The position numbers and the translations under genes are program-made. This document shows, one piece after another, positions 1 to 9,613 of a stretch of DNA of 48,148 nucleotides. Position 1 is the first letter of the stretch. Every line of letters starts with the position of its first letter. Source of the DNA: a bacterium (GTDB taxonomy: Bacteria > UBP4 > UBA4092 > JAOAEQ01); contig JAOAEQ010000025.1 of assembly GCA_026416715.1 (NCBI GenBank), forward strand, positions 1 through 48,148, in the 5' to 3' direction. A model generated the notes under the pieces. The model was not told the DNA's origin. It saw nothing but the letters and a program-made list of their open reading frames with translations, and made no database searches.

Positions 1-2
1 AA

Positions 3-2714
3 ATATCGCATATCAAACAGCAGCTAACCCAGTTCGAAGAACTAATTCTAGAACGATATAACGCGATTAGTTCTGAAAGAACCGCTGACGTTCAGCCGGT
101 GTATGATAATGAGATAGAGATGAATAACAGGCTAACAGCCGCCGGTATCTCAGCGCCGGATAAACTCTACGCTCGTTTCACTGAACTGGAAGAATATCTC
201 ATTTCGCGAACTGAACTCTATCTTTCTCTGCTACCTGAACAGATCGAAGACCGAACTAGCAAGTTAGCGAATCGGCGAATCGGAGAGATACAGCAATTCG
301 AGCTGAAAATGCTTTCCATGGAAAGTTATCGCGGCCAGTTAGACGGATTCATAGCCCAACTGCAAAAATGGCAAAACGAAGCATATACGGTCTTTATCGT
401 CTGCGATAATCAGGGGCAACTCGAACGATTGGATGAACTGTTGAAAAGTAAAGAGGTCTCACCTGAAATCCTGCATACTGCCGGTTTTCATCCGAGACCG
501 AACGACTCTGGTAACGCTGAAAATAATAAACTTACCACTTTTGCTCCTTTGGTTCAACGCGCAGCAGCGGTCTATGTAACTGTTGGTCAGCTCCATACCG
601 GGTTCGCGATCCCAGAGATTAAATTAGCGTTTATAACCGACCGTGAGATTTTCAGCCGATATACACGGGTTCGACATTTTCGCCGGTTCCATGACGGTGT
701 GCCGATATCAACGTTTATCGAATTAACCCAAGGGGATTATCTGGTGCATGAAGATTATGGTATCGGGAAATATCTCGGAATCAAGAAAATGAATATCGAT
801 GAGCGGGAAAGTGATTTTCTCCTGCTGGAATATGCTGACGGAGATAAACTATACGTTCCGATTGAACAGATTAACCGTGTCCAGAAATATATCGCCGGTG
901 AAGGGATAGTTCCGAAACTGAATCATCTCGGAGATAAAGGATGGGAACGAACGAAACAGCGAGCGAAAGAAGCGATCCAGCAGATGGCGAAAGAATTGCT
1001 TGAGCTGTATGGTGCACGACAGATACTTACCGGTCATGCGTTTTCACCAGATACCATCTGGCAGCGGGAATTTGAAGCGTCGTTTCTGTTTGAAGAGACC
1101 CCCGACCAGTTGCGCGCAATTCAAGAAGTGAAAGAAAATATGGAACAGCCGAAACCGATGGATCGGCTGTTATGCGGTGATGTCGGTTATGGGAAAACGG
1201 AAGTAGCGATCCGCGCAGCGTTCAAAGCGGTTTTGGATAAAAAGCAAGTAGCGGTTCTGGTTCCGACAACGATTCTCGCTGAACAGCATTATCGAACGTT
1301 TTCTGAACGGCTAGCGGATTATCCGATCATCGTTGAGATGTTAAGTCGGTTCAAGAGCCGGAAACAACAGAAAGATATCATATCCCGAATTAAACAGGGA
1401 ACGGTTGATATCGTTATCGGCACACACCGGCTGATTTCGAACGATATTGCGTTTAAAGATTTAGGACTTTTAATTATTGATGAAGAACAGCGGTTTGGAG
1501 TTCGGCATAAAGAAAAATTGAAACAGTTGCGAAAAGAAGTCGATGTTCTCACCTTAACCGCAACGCCGATTCCACGAACCTTATATATGTCACTTTCTGG
1601 GATTCGAGATATCAGTATAATCAATACTCCGCCGGAAGACCGGCTGCCGATCATAACCTACATCCATCGGTTTAGCGATACGGTTATCCGAGAAGCGATA
1701 CTCCGAGAACTGAACCGTGGTGGACAGGTATATTTCGTGCATAACCGCGTTCAGAATATCGCCGCAATTGCGGAATACCTCCGGAAACTCGTTCCGGAAG
1801 CGAGAATTGCTATCGGACATGGGCAACTGCCCGTGAAAGAACTCGAACGGGTTATGCTCGCGTTTATAGCGAAACAATACGATGTGCTGGTCAGTTCAAC
1901 GATCATCGAGTCCGGACTGGATATCCCGAACGTGAATACGATTATCATCAATCGAGCGGATACGTTCGGACTCGCGCAATTATATCAGTTACGTGGACGG
2001 GTTGGTCGCGACCGGCATCAGGCGTATGCGTATCTTTTAATCCCGAAAGACTATACCGTATCTGACATTGCTGAAAAACGATTGCTCGCGATTCAGGAAT
2101 ATACTGAACTGGGGTCGGGATTCCGAATCGCCATGCGTGACCTTGAAATTCGCGGGATGGGAAACCTGCTTGGTCCGCAGCAGTCCGGCCATCTGGAAGC
2201 GATTGGATTCGATTTATATTGCAAACTGGTTGAAGAAACGATTCACGCACTGCAAGGGAAACCACTGCCGAAACGAATTGAAACTCGATTAAACCTGCCG
2301 GTTCCGGCATATTTCCCTGCATCATATATTCCGGATGAACGGCAGAAATTCTGGATTTACCGACGTCTCGCTGAACTCAACTCGGAATCAGAACTGGACG
2401 AAACCATTGCAGAATTGAAAGACCGATATGGTTCATTTCCACCTGAAGCGCAAACGTTGGTCGACCTAGTTCGGTTGCGTTTACGCGCAGCGCAACTCGG
2501 AATCAGCCAGGTGAGTTATCAGGAAAACCAATTAGTTATTCAATGTGATACCGCTGATACTGCAGCTACATTAGCGAAACAAATGAAAGTGAAATGCAGT
2601 AAGCATAGGGTGAAATTTGAAGTTCGAATATCGAATGGGAGTATTCAAGTTGATTTACCGAATATCACTGAAGAAACCCTAATCCCTACCATAAAAGATT
2701 TGATTACTATATAA
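3..2714 (+). CDS. mfd: Transcription-repair coupling factor Mfd, 5'-truncated by window edge
   Basis: Mfd is a dsDNA translocase that removes RNA polymerase stalled at lesions and recruits UvrA. The reading frame is open from base 3 with no upstream stop, so the GTG at 99 is internal and the gene starts outside the window. About 903 residues remain of a family usually near 1150, so the missing part is the N-terminal UvrB-like region. In order I see the remaining N-terminal/linker part, the CarD-like RNA polymerase interaction domain (GDYLVHEDYGIGKYLG, about base 735), Walker A GDVGYGKT (near 1176), DEEQRFG (near 1482), TATPIPRTL (near 1560), the second helicase lobe with SSTIIESGLDIPN and QLRGRVGRDR, and the TRCF C-terminal domain from about base 2310. 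All helicase motifs look intact. It is followed after about 90 bases by the ankyrin gene on the same strand. Confidence 0.97.
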   Translation: MSHIKQQLTQFEELILERYNAISSERTADVQPVYDNEIEMNNRLTAAGISAPDKLYARFTELEEYLISRTELYLSLLPEQIEDRTSKLANRRIGEIQQFELKMLSMESYRGQLDGFIAQLQKWQNEAYTVFIVCDNQGQLERLDELLKSKEVSPEILHTAGFHPRPNDSGNAENNKLTTFAPLVQRAAAVYVTVGQLHTGFAIPEIKLAFITDREIFSRYTRVRHFRRFHDGVPISTFIELTQGDYLVHEDYGIGKYLGIKKMNIDERESDFLLLEYADGDKLYVPIEQINRVQKYIAGEGIVPKLNHLGDKGWERTKQRAKEAIQQMAKELLELYGARQILTGHAFSPDTIWQREFEASFLFEETPDQLRAIQEVKENMEQPKPMDRLLCGDVGYGKTEVAIRAAFKAVLDKKQVAVLVPTTILAEQHYRTFSERLADYPIIVEMLSRFKSRKQQKDIISRIKQGTVDIVIGTHRLISNDIAFKDLGLLIIDEEQRFGVRHKEKLKQLRKEVDVLTLTATPIPRTLYMSLSGIRDISIINTPPEDRLPIITYIHRFSDTVIREAILRELNRGGQVYFVHNRVQNIAAIAEYLRKLVPEARIAIGHGQLPVKELERVMLAFIAKQYDVLVSSTIIESGLDIPNVNTIIINRADTFGLAQLYQLRGRVGRDRHQAYAYLLIPKDYTVSDIAEKRLLAIQEYTELGSGFRIAMRDLEIRGMGNLLGPQQSGHLEAIGFDLYCKLVEETIHALQGKPLPKRIETRLNLPVPAYFPASYIPDERQKFWIYRRLAELNSESELDETIAELKDRYGSFPPEAQTLVDLVRLRLRAAQLGISQVSYQENQLVIQCDTADTAATLAKQMKVKCSKHRVKFEVRISNGSIQVDLPNITEETLIPTIKDLITI

Positions 2715-2801
2715 TGGTATATCCTCAATCTACTTGACTGAAAATGAAAAGATAGAGAGAATTAAAATGAGTTTCCATTACTATTCACTTTGGAAAAAGT
2801 T

Positions 2802-4187
2802 ATGTTACAGATCAATATGACGCGGGATAATGTTGATATCTATGAATTATTAACCGCAATACGAAGAATCAATTTGTACCTATATGAAAGTACAATTCAG
2901 ATTACGTTAGAAAACAATACTACGGTAACAATGCCGCTTAGTATCGAATTTTCAAGAATGATATATGAACTCGGTCAATCAATCGCGGAAAGACTGAATT
3001 CAACGGATTCTTCCTGGGTTACATATTTTTTAAACGATATCGCTCCTGAAATATATATTCATTATCCAGACCATAAGCCGTGGAAAGTGAATTTTAATAA
3101 TTTTTATTTCGAACAAATCAAAGTACTGACAGAAGCGTTGACTTTAGAACGGAAACTCAATATTCCAGCTGATGAACTAATCGTAAAAGGGTACATTAAT
3201 TTACCGAGATGGATGAACGAGTTCATTTCGTTTGAAGCTTATTTTGCAGGACGTATTACTTCGGAAAATGCTATGGAATTTGTAAAAAAATTGAATTTGA
3301 AATTTGAGGAAGATATGTTTTTACTCTATGTGCGCGCAGCAAAAAAACGAGATACATTCGTTTCAATAATTTATTTATTAGCGGGAATGAATCCAAACGC
3401 AAAAGATAAAAACGGTTGGTCAGCTCTGTTGCTGGCTACTAATTCCGGAAATACTACCCTCGTTCAAGCGTTACTCGAAAAAGGTGCTCATGTGAATGAT
3501 AAAAATAATTCTGGGGTGACGCCGTTAATGATTGCTGCTGAAAAAGGTTATACCGAAATCCTGATGTCGTTACTCAACCATGGTGCTGATATAGAAGCGC
3601 ACGATAATTTCGGTTGGACTGCTTTGCTCCGCGCCGTAGAATCAGGCCATACTGAGATTGTTTCTGCTTTAATCGCACACGGTGCTAATATAGAACATAA
3701 AACGAAGTTCGGCTACACCCCGTTAATACTTGCTGCAGAAAAGGGGTATAGTAAAATAGCAAAAATTTTACTCGAAAAAGGCGCTGACATTTATGCGAAA
3801 ACTATCCACGGAAATACTGCTTTACTCACTGCGATAAAACATAGCAAAACTCAAATTGCTTTAGAATTGCTGGATAGAATGATTGATTTTGATGAGAAAA
3901 ATGATAAAGGGCAAACGGCGTTACTCGTTGCCTTAGAAAAAAACCGTACCAAAGTCGTTAACGCTTTAATAGAAAGAGGAGCAAATATCAATGTAAAAGA
4001 CAACTCCGGTTTAACTGCGTTGATGTATGCATCGCGGAACAGTGCACCATCGATAGTTCAGACTATCCTCGAACGAGGCGCAAATGTTAATGAGGTAGAT
4101 AATCAGAATATGACTGCGGTGATGTACGCACTAAAAAAACGTCGCTATAAAATCGTGCATCTGTTAAAAAACGCTGGCGCAACATAA
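2802..4187 (+). CDS. Ankyrin-repeat protein
   Basis: A 461-residue protein with no signal peptide or membrane segment, probably cytoplasmic. The N-terminal ~195 residues match no family I recognise. From about residue 200 there are eight consecutive ~33-residue ankyrin repeats with the usual TPLxxAxxxG and ALLExGAxxN pattern, for example GVTPLMIAAEKGY and LLEKGADI. A degenerate extra repeat probably precedes them. Ankyrin arrays bind protein partners, and no partner is identifiable here. I prefer the ATG at 2802, which follows GGAAA by about seven bases, over the in-frame TTG at 2790. It lies between mfd and dnaE on the same strand, but nothing in the sequence ties it functionally to either. 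Last repeat units are less regular, and the protein ends directly after the final one. Confidence 0.85.
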   Translation: MLQINMTRDNVDIYELLTAIRRINLYLYESTIQITLENNTTVTMPLSIEFSRMIYELGQSIAERLNSTDSSWVTYFLNDIAPEIYIHYPDHKPWKVNFNNFYFEQIKVLTEALTLERKLNIPADELIVKGYINLPRWMNEFISFEAYFAGRITSENAMEFVKKLNLKFEEDMFLLYVRAAKKRDTFVSIIYLLAGMNPNAKDKNGWSALLLATNSGNTTLVQALLEKGAHVNDKNNSGVTPLMIAAEKGYTEILMSLLNHGADIEAHDNFGWTALLRAVESGHTEIVSALIAHGANIEHKTKFGYTPLILAAEKGYSKIAKILLEKGADIYAKTIHGNTALLTAIKHSKTQIALELLDRMIDFDEKNDKGQTALLVALEKNRTKVVNALIERGANINVKDNSGLTALMYASRNSAPSIVQTILERGANVNEVDNQNMTAVMYALKKRRYKIVHLLKNAGAT

Positions 4188-4422
4188 AAAGAGAAAAACT
4201 ATGTATCCACCTAGGTTAGCATTATTTGAATATACGGAAAGTTAGCACGATATTCCGGATGTATGTCATTCTGCCCTGAGGTATTAGCGGAGCCCTTCCT
4301 GCAGGATAATAACGTACCCCAATTCAAGCTAAAAGCGGTGACCCTACCATATAGGAATGCAAATTCCAAAATCCAAATGTACATTACACCTCTGGGTTCA
4401 AGAATTTGAACTCGTTTTGACT

Positions 4423-4500
4423 TTAACCAGCATGCACGAGTAGCGGGGTAACTACGAACGAGATAGTATCTCGTTCGTAGTTACCCCAGATTCTGGTTAA
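4423..4500. repeat. 43-nt perfect palindrome with outer inverted arms
   Basis: Bases 4445-4465 are the exact reverse complement of 4467-4487, with a single G (4466) between them, giving a 21-bp perfect stem that begins GGGGTAACTACGAACG. An outer pair TTAACCAG (4423-4430) and CTGGTTAA (4493-4500) is also complementary. No poly-T tract follows, so it does not look like a simple terminator. The near-zero loop favours a cruciform-type DNA element or a small non-autonomous repeat. Confidence 0.9.
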
Positions 4501-4660
4501 GGATAAAAGTATCTGGTTTCAAGGACAAAATAATATCAACATTCAATATCCATCAATGAACGATGAATAACTCAACATAATACACCGAATCCATCCATGG
4601 TTATCTTCGGTGAAAAAAGCAATTGACTAAATCGGCATTGCACGATAAGATTTTTAATAT

Positions 4661-4778
4661 AAATTCAAATTTCAAAATTCAGAATCCAAATAAATCTTCA
4701 AATCATTCAATCAACCAATTGTTTTTATTATCTGATCAAATGATTTATTTGATATTGAAATTTGGGATTTGGGATTTA
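4661..4778. repeat. A-family imperfect inverted repeat upstream of dnaE
   Basis: The left arm (from 4661) is built of AAATTCAAATTTCAAAATTC-like units and the right arm (4733-4778) of the inverse type, ending GAAATTTGGGATTTGGGATT. Related arms occur at 9321-9602, 25413-25531 and 35740-35849. The right arm ends 11 bases before the dnaE ATG, so it replaces the usual leader. Confidence 0.7.
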
Positions 4779-4789
4779 CGAAAGTTATT

Positions 4790-7700
4790 ATGCTTAAAGA
4801 ACATGCGAATTTCGTGCATCTGCATGTCCATAGCCAATATAGTTTACTCGATGGCGCTTGCCGGATCGATAGTTTGATTGCAAAAGCTATTGAATATCGA
4901 ATGCCAGCGTTAGCGATAACCGACCATGGAAACTTGTTCGGAGCGATTGAATTCTATAAAAAAGCGCTGGATAAAGGAATTAAACCGATTCTCGGTTGTG
5001 AAATGTATGTTGCCCCGACGGATAGACGCGACCACAATGTTCGCTATGCAGAAGACGGCTCGAAAGAAAAAAATTATCATCTAATTCTGCTGGCGAAAAA
5101 TGAAAAGGGTTATAAGAATCTCATCCAACTATCCACGCTCGCGTATTTAGAAGGGTTCTATTATAAACCACGGATAGATTGGCAGTTACTCGAACAATAT
5201 CATACCGATTTAATAGCGTTATCCGCCTGTTTACATGGTGAAATTCCGCAAATGTTCCTATCCGGTCAGGATGATAAAGCGGAACAGGTAGCGAAACGGT
5301 TCATTTCCGTTTTTGGAAAAGAAAATTTCTATCTCGAACTCCAGCAGAACGGATTGCCTGACCAGACTATCGTTAATCGGAAACTCGTTGAACTTGGGAA
5401 AAAACTCGAGATTAAACTCGTCGCTACTAACGATTGCCATTATATGACTCGGGCGGACGCAAAAGCGCATGATATTTTACTCTGTATCCAGACCGGAAAA
5501 AAAGTATCCGATACCGAAAGATTGAAATTCGATACCGACGAATTCTATTTTAAATCGTATCAGGAAATAGAACAGCAGTTCGGTGAAGAACTGAAAGAAG
5601 CGGTGTATAATACGATTGAAGTTAGCGATAAATGCGGGGTCAAATTTGAATTTAATGAACCGCATCTTCCGAAATTTATCCCGCCAAAAAACCATACGTT
5701 ATCCAGCTATCTGGAAGAGATAGCACGCGAAGGATTACAGCGTCGGTTTAAAACTATTACGCCCGAAATCGAACAGCGGCTGAACTATGAATTAGAAATC
5801 ATCGAAAAGATGCGATATCGGGCATATTTTCTGATTGTTTGGGATTTCATTCAGTTCGCTAAAAATCGTGGGATACCGGTCGGACCCGGTCGCGGGTCAG
5901 CTGCAGGTTCGCTAGTCGCATATTGTCTCGGAATAACCGATATTGACCCGATAAAATATGGTCTTATCTTCGAACGATTCCTCAACCCTGAACGGGTTTC
6001 ACTGCCGGATATTGATATTGATTTCTGCTACCGACGTCGACAGGAAGTCGTTGAATATGTAACCAAAAAATATGGGGAAAAAAATGTCGCTCAGATTATT
6101 ACCTTTGGAACACTGGTAGCACGGAACGCGATTCGTGATGTCGGTCGCGTCCTGGATCTACCCCTAGCGGAAGTAGATAAACTAGCGAAACTGGTTCCGG
6201 AAAAAGCGTCCATTGAAGAGGCAATGAAAAATGTACCGGAATTAAAAGAACTGGTCAATAACAATCCGCAATATCAGGAGTTGATTCGTATCGCAACTTC
6301 GTTGCAAGGGTTAATCCGCCATGTATCAACCCACGCTGCCGGTATCGTTATCGCGCCGCAACCGTTAACCGAATTTTTACCACTCTATAAACACGCGAGT
6401 ACCCAAGAAATCACTACGCAATATGATATGGACGCTATCGAAACTATCAAACTGTTAAAAATGGATTTTCTTGGGTTACGAACTTTAACGGTTATCAGCG
6501 ATACAGTTAAACTGGTTGAGAAACGGCGAGGAATTAAACTGGATTTAGCCAATTTAACCTACGATGATCCGGCAGTATTTGCGTTATTCAGTCGAGCGGA
6601 TACGATGGGGATATTCCAGGTAGAAAGTCCGGGAATGCGGGATTTATTGAAAAAACTCTCACCCAGCAGAATTGACGATATTATTGCGATATTAGCGTTA
6701 TATCGACCGGGACCGCTTGGCAGTGAAATGATTGATGATTTTATTAAACGGCGCCATGGGAAAATCGCCGTGGAATATCCGCATCCGAAATTAGCGCCGG
6801 TGCTGGAAACCACGTATGGGGTGATTTTATATCAAGAGCAGGTGATGCAAATTGCAAATATACTTGCGGATTTCTCGATGCAGGAAGCAGATGAATTGCG
6901 CCGAGGAATAGGGAAAAAAGATGTAAAAAAAATAGAACAACAACGGATGAAATTCATCCTAGGGTGTAAGAAACATAAGATTGATGAACAGAAGGCAAGA
7001 GCAATTTTCGATTTAATGTCGCATTTTTCCGGATATGGATTCAATAAATCGCATGCTGCAGCGTATGCGATTATTGCATATCAAACCGCATATCTGAAAA
7101 TTTACTATCCGGTAGAATATATGGCTGCGCTCCTAACCAGTGAAATGGGTACCCATGATAAAATTGTGCTCTATATCAACGATTGTAAAGCGCATGGAAT
7201 TAAGGTTCTCCCGCCGGATGTCAATGAGAGTTATGCTGATTTCACCGTAGTAGATGATACCACTATCCGATTCGGACTCGGAGCAGTAAAAAATGTCGGA
7301 TTGAACGCTATCGAAGCGATTATTCAAGCGCGACAAGAAAAAAAGTTTACCGATTTATACGATTTCTGTGAACGAGTCGATTTGAGTGTGGTTAATTCCC
7401 GGGTGGTTGATAGTCTCATCAAATGCGGTGCGTTCGATTCATTAGGCGCGAACCGAGCGCAGTTAGTTCATGCGCTTGATACTGCGTTAGCTATCGGAGC
7501 CCAGCGGCAACAGGAACGGAAACTCGGGCAGACATCGTTTTTCGATATTCTCACGTCTGGTACCGAATCGAATAGAACCGAAGTGAAATATGAAAATATC
7601 CCTGAATTTGAAGAAGCTGTCTTGTTAAAATACGAAAAGGATTTATTAGGATTCTATATAACCGGTCATCCGTTAGCCACCTATGAAAACATTATCCGGC

Positions 7701-8266
7701 AATATGCGCAATCAACTACGGAATCAATTAAACAGATCGAACCGAATACGGTTACGTCATTAGCTGGTATTATTACTCAATGTAAAATTCAGATCGGCAA
7801 ATCCGGGAAACCGTTTGCGATATTCTCATTAGAAGATTTAACCGGACATCTGGATGATATCCGATGTTTCGGTGAAACCTTCGATAAAAACCGATCGCTA
7901 TTACATAAAGATAGTATGGTTTATATAACCGGGAAAGTAGATTTCCTGAACGATAAATTGAATTTTGTGGTTACTTCAATGTTACCAATTGACCAGGTTG
8001 AAGAGAAACTGACTTCTAGTATCCACATTCGGTTATCCACCGTCGGTTTAGAAGATGAAATGTTAACAAAACTGAAATCGCTACTTGACCAACATCGGGG
8101 AAATTGTGTAGTCTATTTACATATTGCAACGAATTTCCGGAATCAATCGTTTGAGGTTGAACTCCGTACTGACCCTAATCGCCGAGTAGCCGCTTCAGAA
8201 TCATTAATCGCAGGTATCGAGAATCTGCTCGGGCAGGGAACCGTATGGTTGAGTAATAAAGGATAG
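4790..8266 (+). CDS. dnaE: DNA polymerase III subunit alpha
   Basis: The replicative polymerase subunit of the DnaE type, 1158 residues, essentially the family's usual length. The PHP domain begins at once with HLHVHSQYSLLDG and keeps its metal-binding histidines. The palm carries GPGRGSAAGSLVAYCLG and PDIDIDF, which supply two catalytic aspartates, and KMDFLGLRTL supplies the third. The fingers/tau-binding region contains HAAAYAIIAYQTAYLK, and an OB-fold (near VTSLAGIITQCKIQIGKSG) lies in the C-terminal part. The ATG at 4790 is preferred over a TTG at 4769, because the extra residues would be translated from an A-family repeat arm and the PHP motif follows this ATG at normal distance. The downstream neighbour is accA, the same dnaE-accA order as in many bacteria. 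Confidence 0.97.
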   Translation: MLKEHANFVHLHVHSQYSLLDGACRIDSLIAKAIEYRMPALAITDHGNLFGAIEFYKKALDKGIKPILGCEMYVAPTDRRDHNVRYAEDGSKEKNYHLILLAKNEKGYKNLIQLSTLAYLEGFYYKPRIDWQLLEQYHTDLIALSACLHGEIPQMFLSGQDDKAEQVAKRFISVFGKENFYLELQQNGLPDQTIVNRKLVELGKKLEIKLVATNDCHYMTRADAKAHDILLCIQTGKKVSDTERLKFDTDEFYFKSYQEIEQQFGEELKEAVYNTIEVSDKCGVKFEFNEPHLPKFIPPKNHTLSSYLEEIAREGLQRRFKTITPEIEQRLNYELEIIEKMRYRAYFLIVWDFIQFAKNRGIPVGPGRGSAAGSLVAYCLGITDIDPIKYGLIFERFLNPERVSLPDIDIDFCYRRRQEVVEYVTKKYGEKNVAQIITFGTLVARNAIRDVGRVLDLPLAEVDKLAKLVPEKASIEEAMKNVPELKELVNNNPQYQELIRIATSLQGLIRHVSTHAAGIVIAPQPLTEFLPLYKHASTQEITTQYDMDAIETIKLLKMDFLGLRTLTVISDTVKLVEKRRGIKLDLANLTYDDPAVFALFSRADTMGIFQVESPGMRDLLKKLSPSRIDDIIAILALYRPGPLGSEMIDDFIKRRHGKIAVEYPHPKLAPVLETTYGVILYQEQVMQIANILADFSMQEADELRRGIGKKDVKKIEQQRMKFILGCKKHKIDEQKARAIFDLMSHFSGYGFNKSHAAAYAIIAYQTAYLKIYYPVEYMAALLTSEMGTHDKIVLYINDCKAHGIKVLPPDVNESYADFTVVDDTTIRFGLGAVKNVGLNAIEAIIQARQEKKFTDLYDFCERVDLSVVNSRVVDSLIKCGAFDSLGANRAQLVHALDTALAIGAQRQQERKLGQTSFFDILTSGTESNRTEVKYENIPEFEEAVLLKYEKDLLGFYITGHPLATYENIIRQYAQSTTESIKQIEPNTVTSLAGIITQCKIQIGKSGKPFAIFSLEDLTGHLDDIRCFGETFDKNRSLLHKDSMVYITGKVDFLNDKLNFVVTSMLPIDQVEEKLTSSIHIRLSTVGLEDEMLTKLKSLLDQHRGNCVVYLHIATNFRNQSFEVELRTDPNRRVAASESLIAGIENLLGQGTVWLSNKG

Positions 8267-8278
8267 ATTGTTAAAATA

Positions 8279-8362
8279 TCGGAACGGAACAACGAAAGAA
8301 CGTAAACATGAAAGATTGTATGCTCATGTGTTGTTCAGTTTTTCAGTTCTTAAGTTCCTCCG
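8279..8362. repeat. B-family inverted repeat between dnaE and accA
   Basis: A purine-rich left arm (GGAACGGAACAACGAAAGAA) is followed by a pyrimidine-rich right arm (GTTCAGTTTTTCAGTTCTTA). The arms are imperfect complements. Similar GAAAAACGGAAGAA-type elements lie at 21210-21309 and 46346-46428. It fills the ~100-base spacer. Confidence 0.65.
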
Positions 8363-8368
8363 TAATTA

Positions 8369-9319
8369 ATGGATATGAGTAATGAAATCATCTGGTTAGA
8401 TTTTGAGAAACCCATTGCAGAATTAGAACACAAACTTGAAGAAGCGCGGAACCAGCATAATTTGGATGAAGTCAGGGAATTAGAAACGAAACTAGAATCA
8501 GTTAAACGGGAAGTGTATGCGAATTTAACCCCATGGCAGCGGGTTAAACTTGCGCGACATCCGAAACGACCGTATTCGCTGGATTATATTAAATTAATGT
8601 TAACCGATTTCATTGAATTCCATGGCGACCGCAGGTTCGCTGATGATAAAGCAATCGTTGCTGGACCTGCGAAACTTGAAGATACTGCGATTATGGTTAT
8701 CGCTCAGCAAAAAGGGAGAGATATGAAAGAGAATGTCCGGCGTAATTTTGGTATGATGCATCCTGAAGGATATCGGAAAGCGTTACGGTTGATGCAACTT
8801 GCCGAAAAATTCTCGATGCCAGTGTTATGTATTATAGATACTCCTGGTGCGTTTCCGGGTATTGGTGCGGAAGAACGGGGGATATCCGAAGCGATAGCGT
8901 TAAACCTGCGGGAAATGGCATCGTTAAAAACGCCGATTGTAGCGGTGGTTATCGGAGAAGGAGGAAGTGGTGGTGCGCTTGGAATTGGCGTTGCGAATAT
9001 CGTCTTAATGCTAGAAAATGCGTATTATTCGGTTATTTCACCGGAAGGAGCAGCGGCGATATTATGGCGCGATGCTGCGAAAGCACCGCAAGCTGCAGAA
9101 GCATTAAAAATCACTGCCCAGCATTTATTGCAACTCGGGGTGATTGACGAAATTGTTCCTGAACCGCTTGGCGGTGCGCATCGAGATTACGAAACTACTG
9201 CCGCGACGTTAAAACAATATCTCATCAAACATTTCAACCAGCTTGCCGACCTTTCAACCGACCAGCTTATCGAACAGCGATATCAGAAGTTCCGCAACAT
9301 GGGAAAGTTTATTGAGTAA
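8369..9319 (+). CDS. accA: Acetyl-CoA carboxylase carboxyltransferase subunit alpha
   Basis: With AccD it transfers the carboxyl group from carboxybiotin to acetyl-CoA, the committed step of fatty-acid synthesis, in the cytoplasm. The 316 residues match the usual AccA length (about 319). The N-terminal helical part ([16 protein letters not shown]) is followed by [31 protein letters not shown] and the crotonase-fold core with [30 protein letters not shown] and [15 protein letters not shown]. These are the standard family signatures. An in-frame ATG lies two codons later (8375), and neither start has a strong ribosome-binding site. No accD, accB or accC is in the window. Confidence 0.97.
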   Translation: MDMSNEIIWLDFEKPIAELEHKLEEARNQHNLDEVRELETKLESVKREVYANLTPWQRVKLARHPKRPYSLDYIKLMLTDFIEFHGDRRFADDKAIVAGPAKLEDTAIMVIAQQKGRDMKENVRRNFGMMHPEGYRKALRLMQLAEKFSMPVLCIIDTPGAFPGIGAEERGISEAIALNLREMASLKTPIVAVVIGEGGSGGALGIGVANIVLMLENAYYSVISPEGAAAILWRDAAKAPQAAEALKITAQHLLQLGVIDEIVPEPLGGAHRDYETTAATLKQYLIKHFNQLADLSTDQLIEQRYQKFRNMGKFIE

Positions 9320-9320
9320 C

Positions 9321-9602
9321 AAATCCCAAATCCAAATGTCAAATGAATTTCCAATGCCCAATGTCAAAAAACATTCATTTTGGCATTGCAAATAAGGTTT
9401 CTTCTGTTGTCATTGCGAGGAACATACCGACAAAACAATCTTGCTTTTGCGATTTGGGATTGCTTCGCAAAAACCGTTCGCAATGCCAGCAAGGTATCGG
9501 GATTGATTCGATTCACTCGCAATAACACCTGAATTTGGCATTTACATTTAAGCATTTGAAATTGGCCATTTATTTGACATTTGAGTTTTGCCATTGGGAT
9601 TT
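9321..9602. repeat. A-family element with long inverted ends
   Basis: The spacer between accA and the convergent isomerase gene starts with AAATCCCAAATCCAAATGTC and ends with an inverse arm finishing TTGCCATTGGGATTT. Both arms continue inward for about 50 bases with CAAAT/ATTTG units. Short open frames inside are translations of repeat sequence, not genes. A second, different inverted repeat (9408-9527) is nested in the middle. Confidence 0.75.
9408..9527. repeat. TCATTGCGAG-type MITE-like element nested in the A-family repeat
   Basis: The ends TGTCATTGCGAG (9408-9419) and CTCGCAATAACA (9516-9527) are complementary at 11 of 12 positions. Inside are AAAACAATCTTGC and GGATTGCTTCGCAA, the same vocabulary as the dispersed TCATTGCGAGCGAAGC...GGATTGCTTCG repeats known from many unrelated bacterial genomes. 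The nesting suggests insertion of one repeat into another. No transposase is present. Confidence 0.65.
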
Positions 9603-9613
9603 AAAAACTGCAC

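Larger units (their letters stand above)
4188..4789. other. 600-base spacer filled with inverted repeats
   Basis: There is no credible gene between the ankyrin gene and dnaE; the short open frame at 4623-4877 is repeat sequence running into dnaE out of frame. The spacer holds a small palindrome GTTCAA-GAAT-TTGAAC (4396-4411), a long perfect hairpin (4445-4487) and an imperfect A-family inverted repeat (4661-4778) that reaches almost to the dnaE start. I see no convincing -35/-10 pair for dnaE. Confidence 0.7.

Noticed and set aside
4396-4411. A tRNA T-arm-like GGTTCAA sequence
   Set aside because: It forms a simple 6-bp palindrome, and no acceptor, D or anticodon arms fit around it.
4623-4877. 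Small gene overlapping the dnaE start
   Set aside because: It begins in repeat sequence and runs into dnaE out of frame; the dnaE frame is the one under selection.
9343-9594. Small genes on both strands downstream of accA
   Set aside because: The translations are just reads of the A-family and TCATTGCGAG repeats, with no family features or ribosome-binding sites.
9321-9602. A CRISPR array, suggested by repeated CAAAT units
   Set aside because: Units are degenerate, inverted and without regular spacers; no cas genes are in the window.
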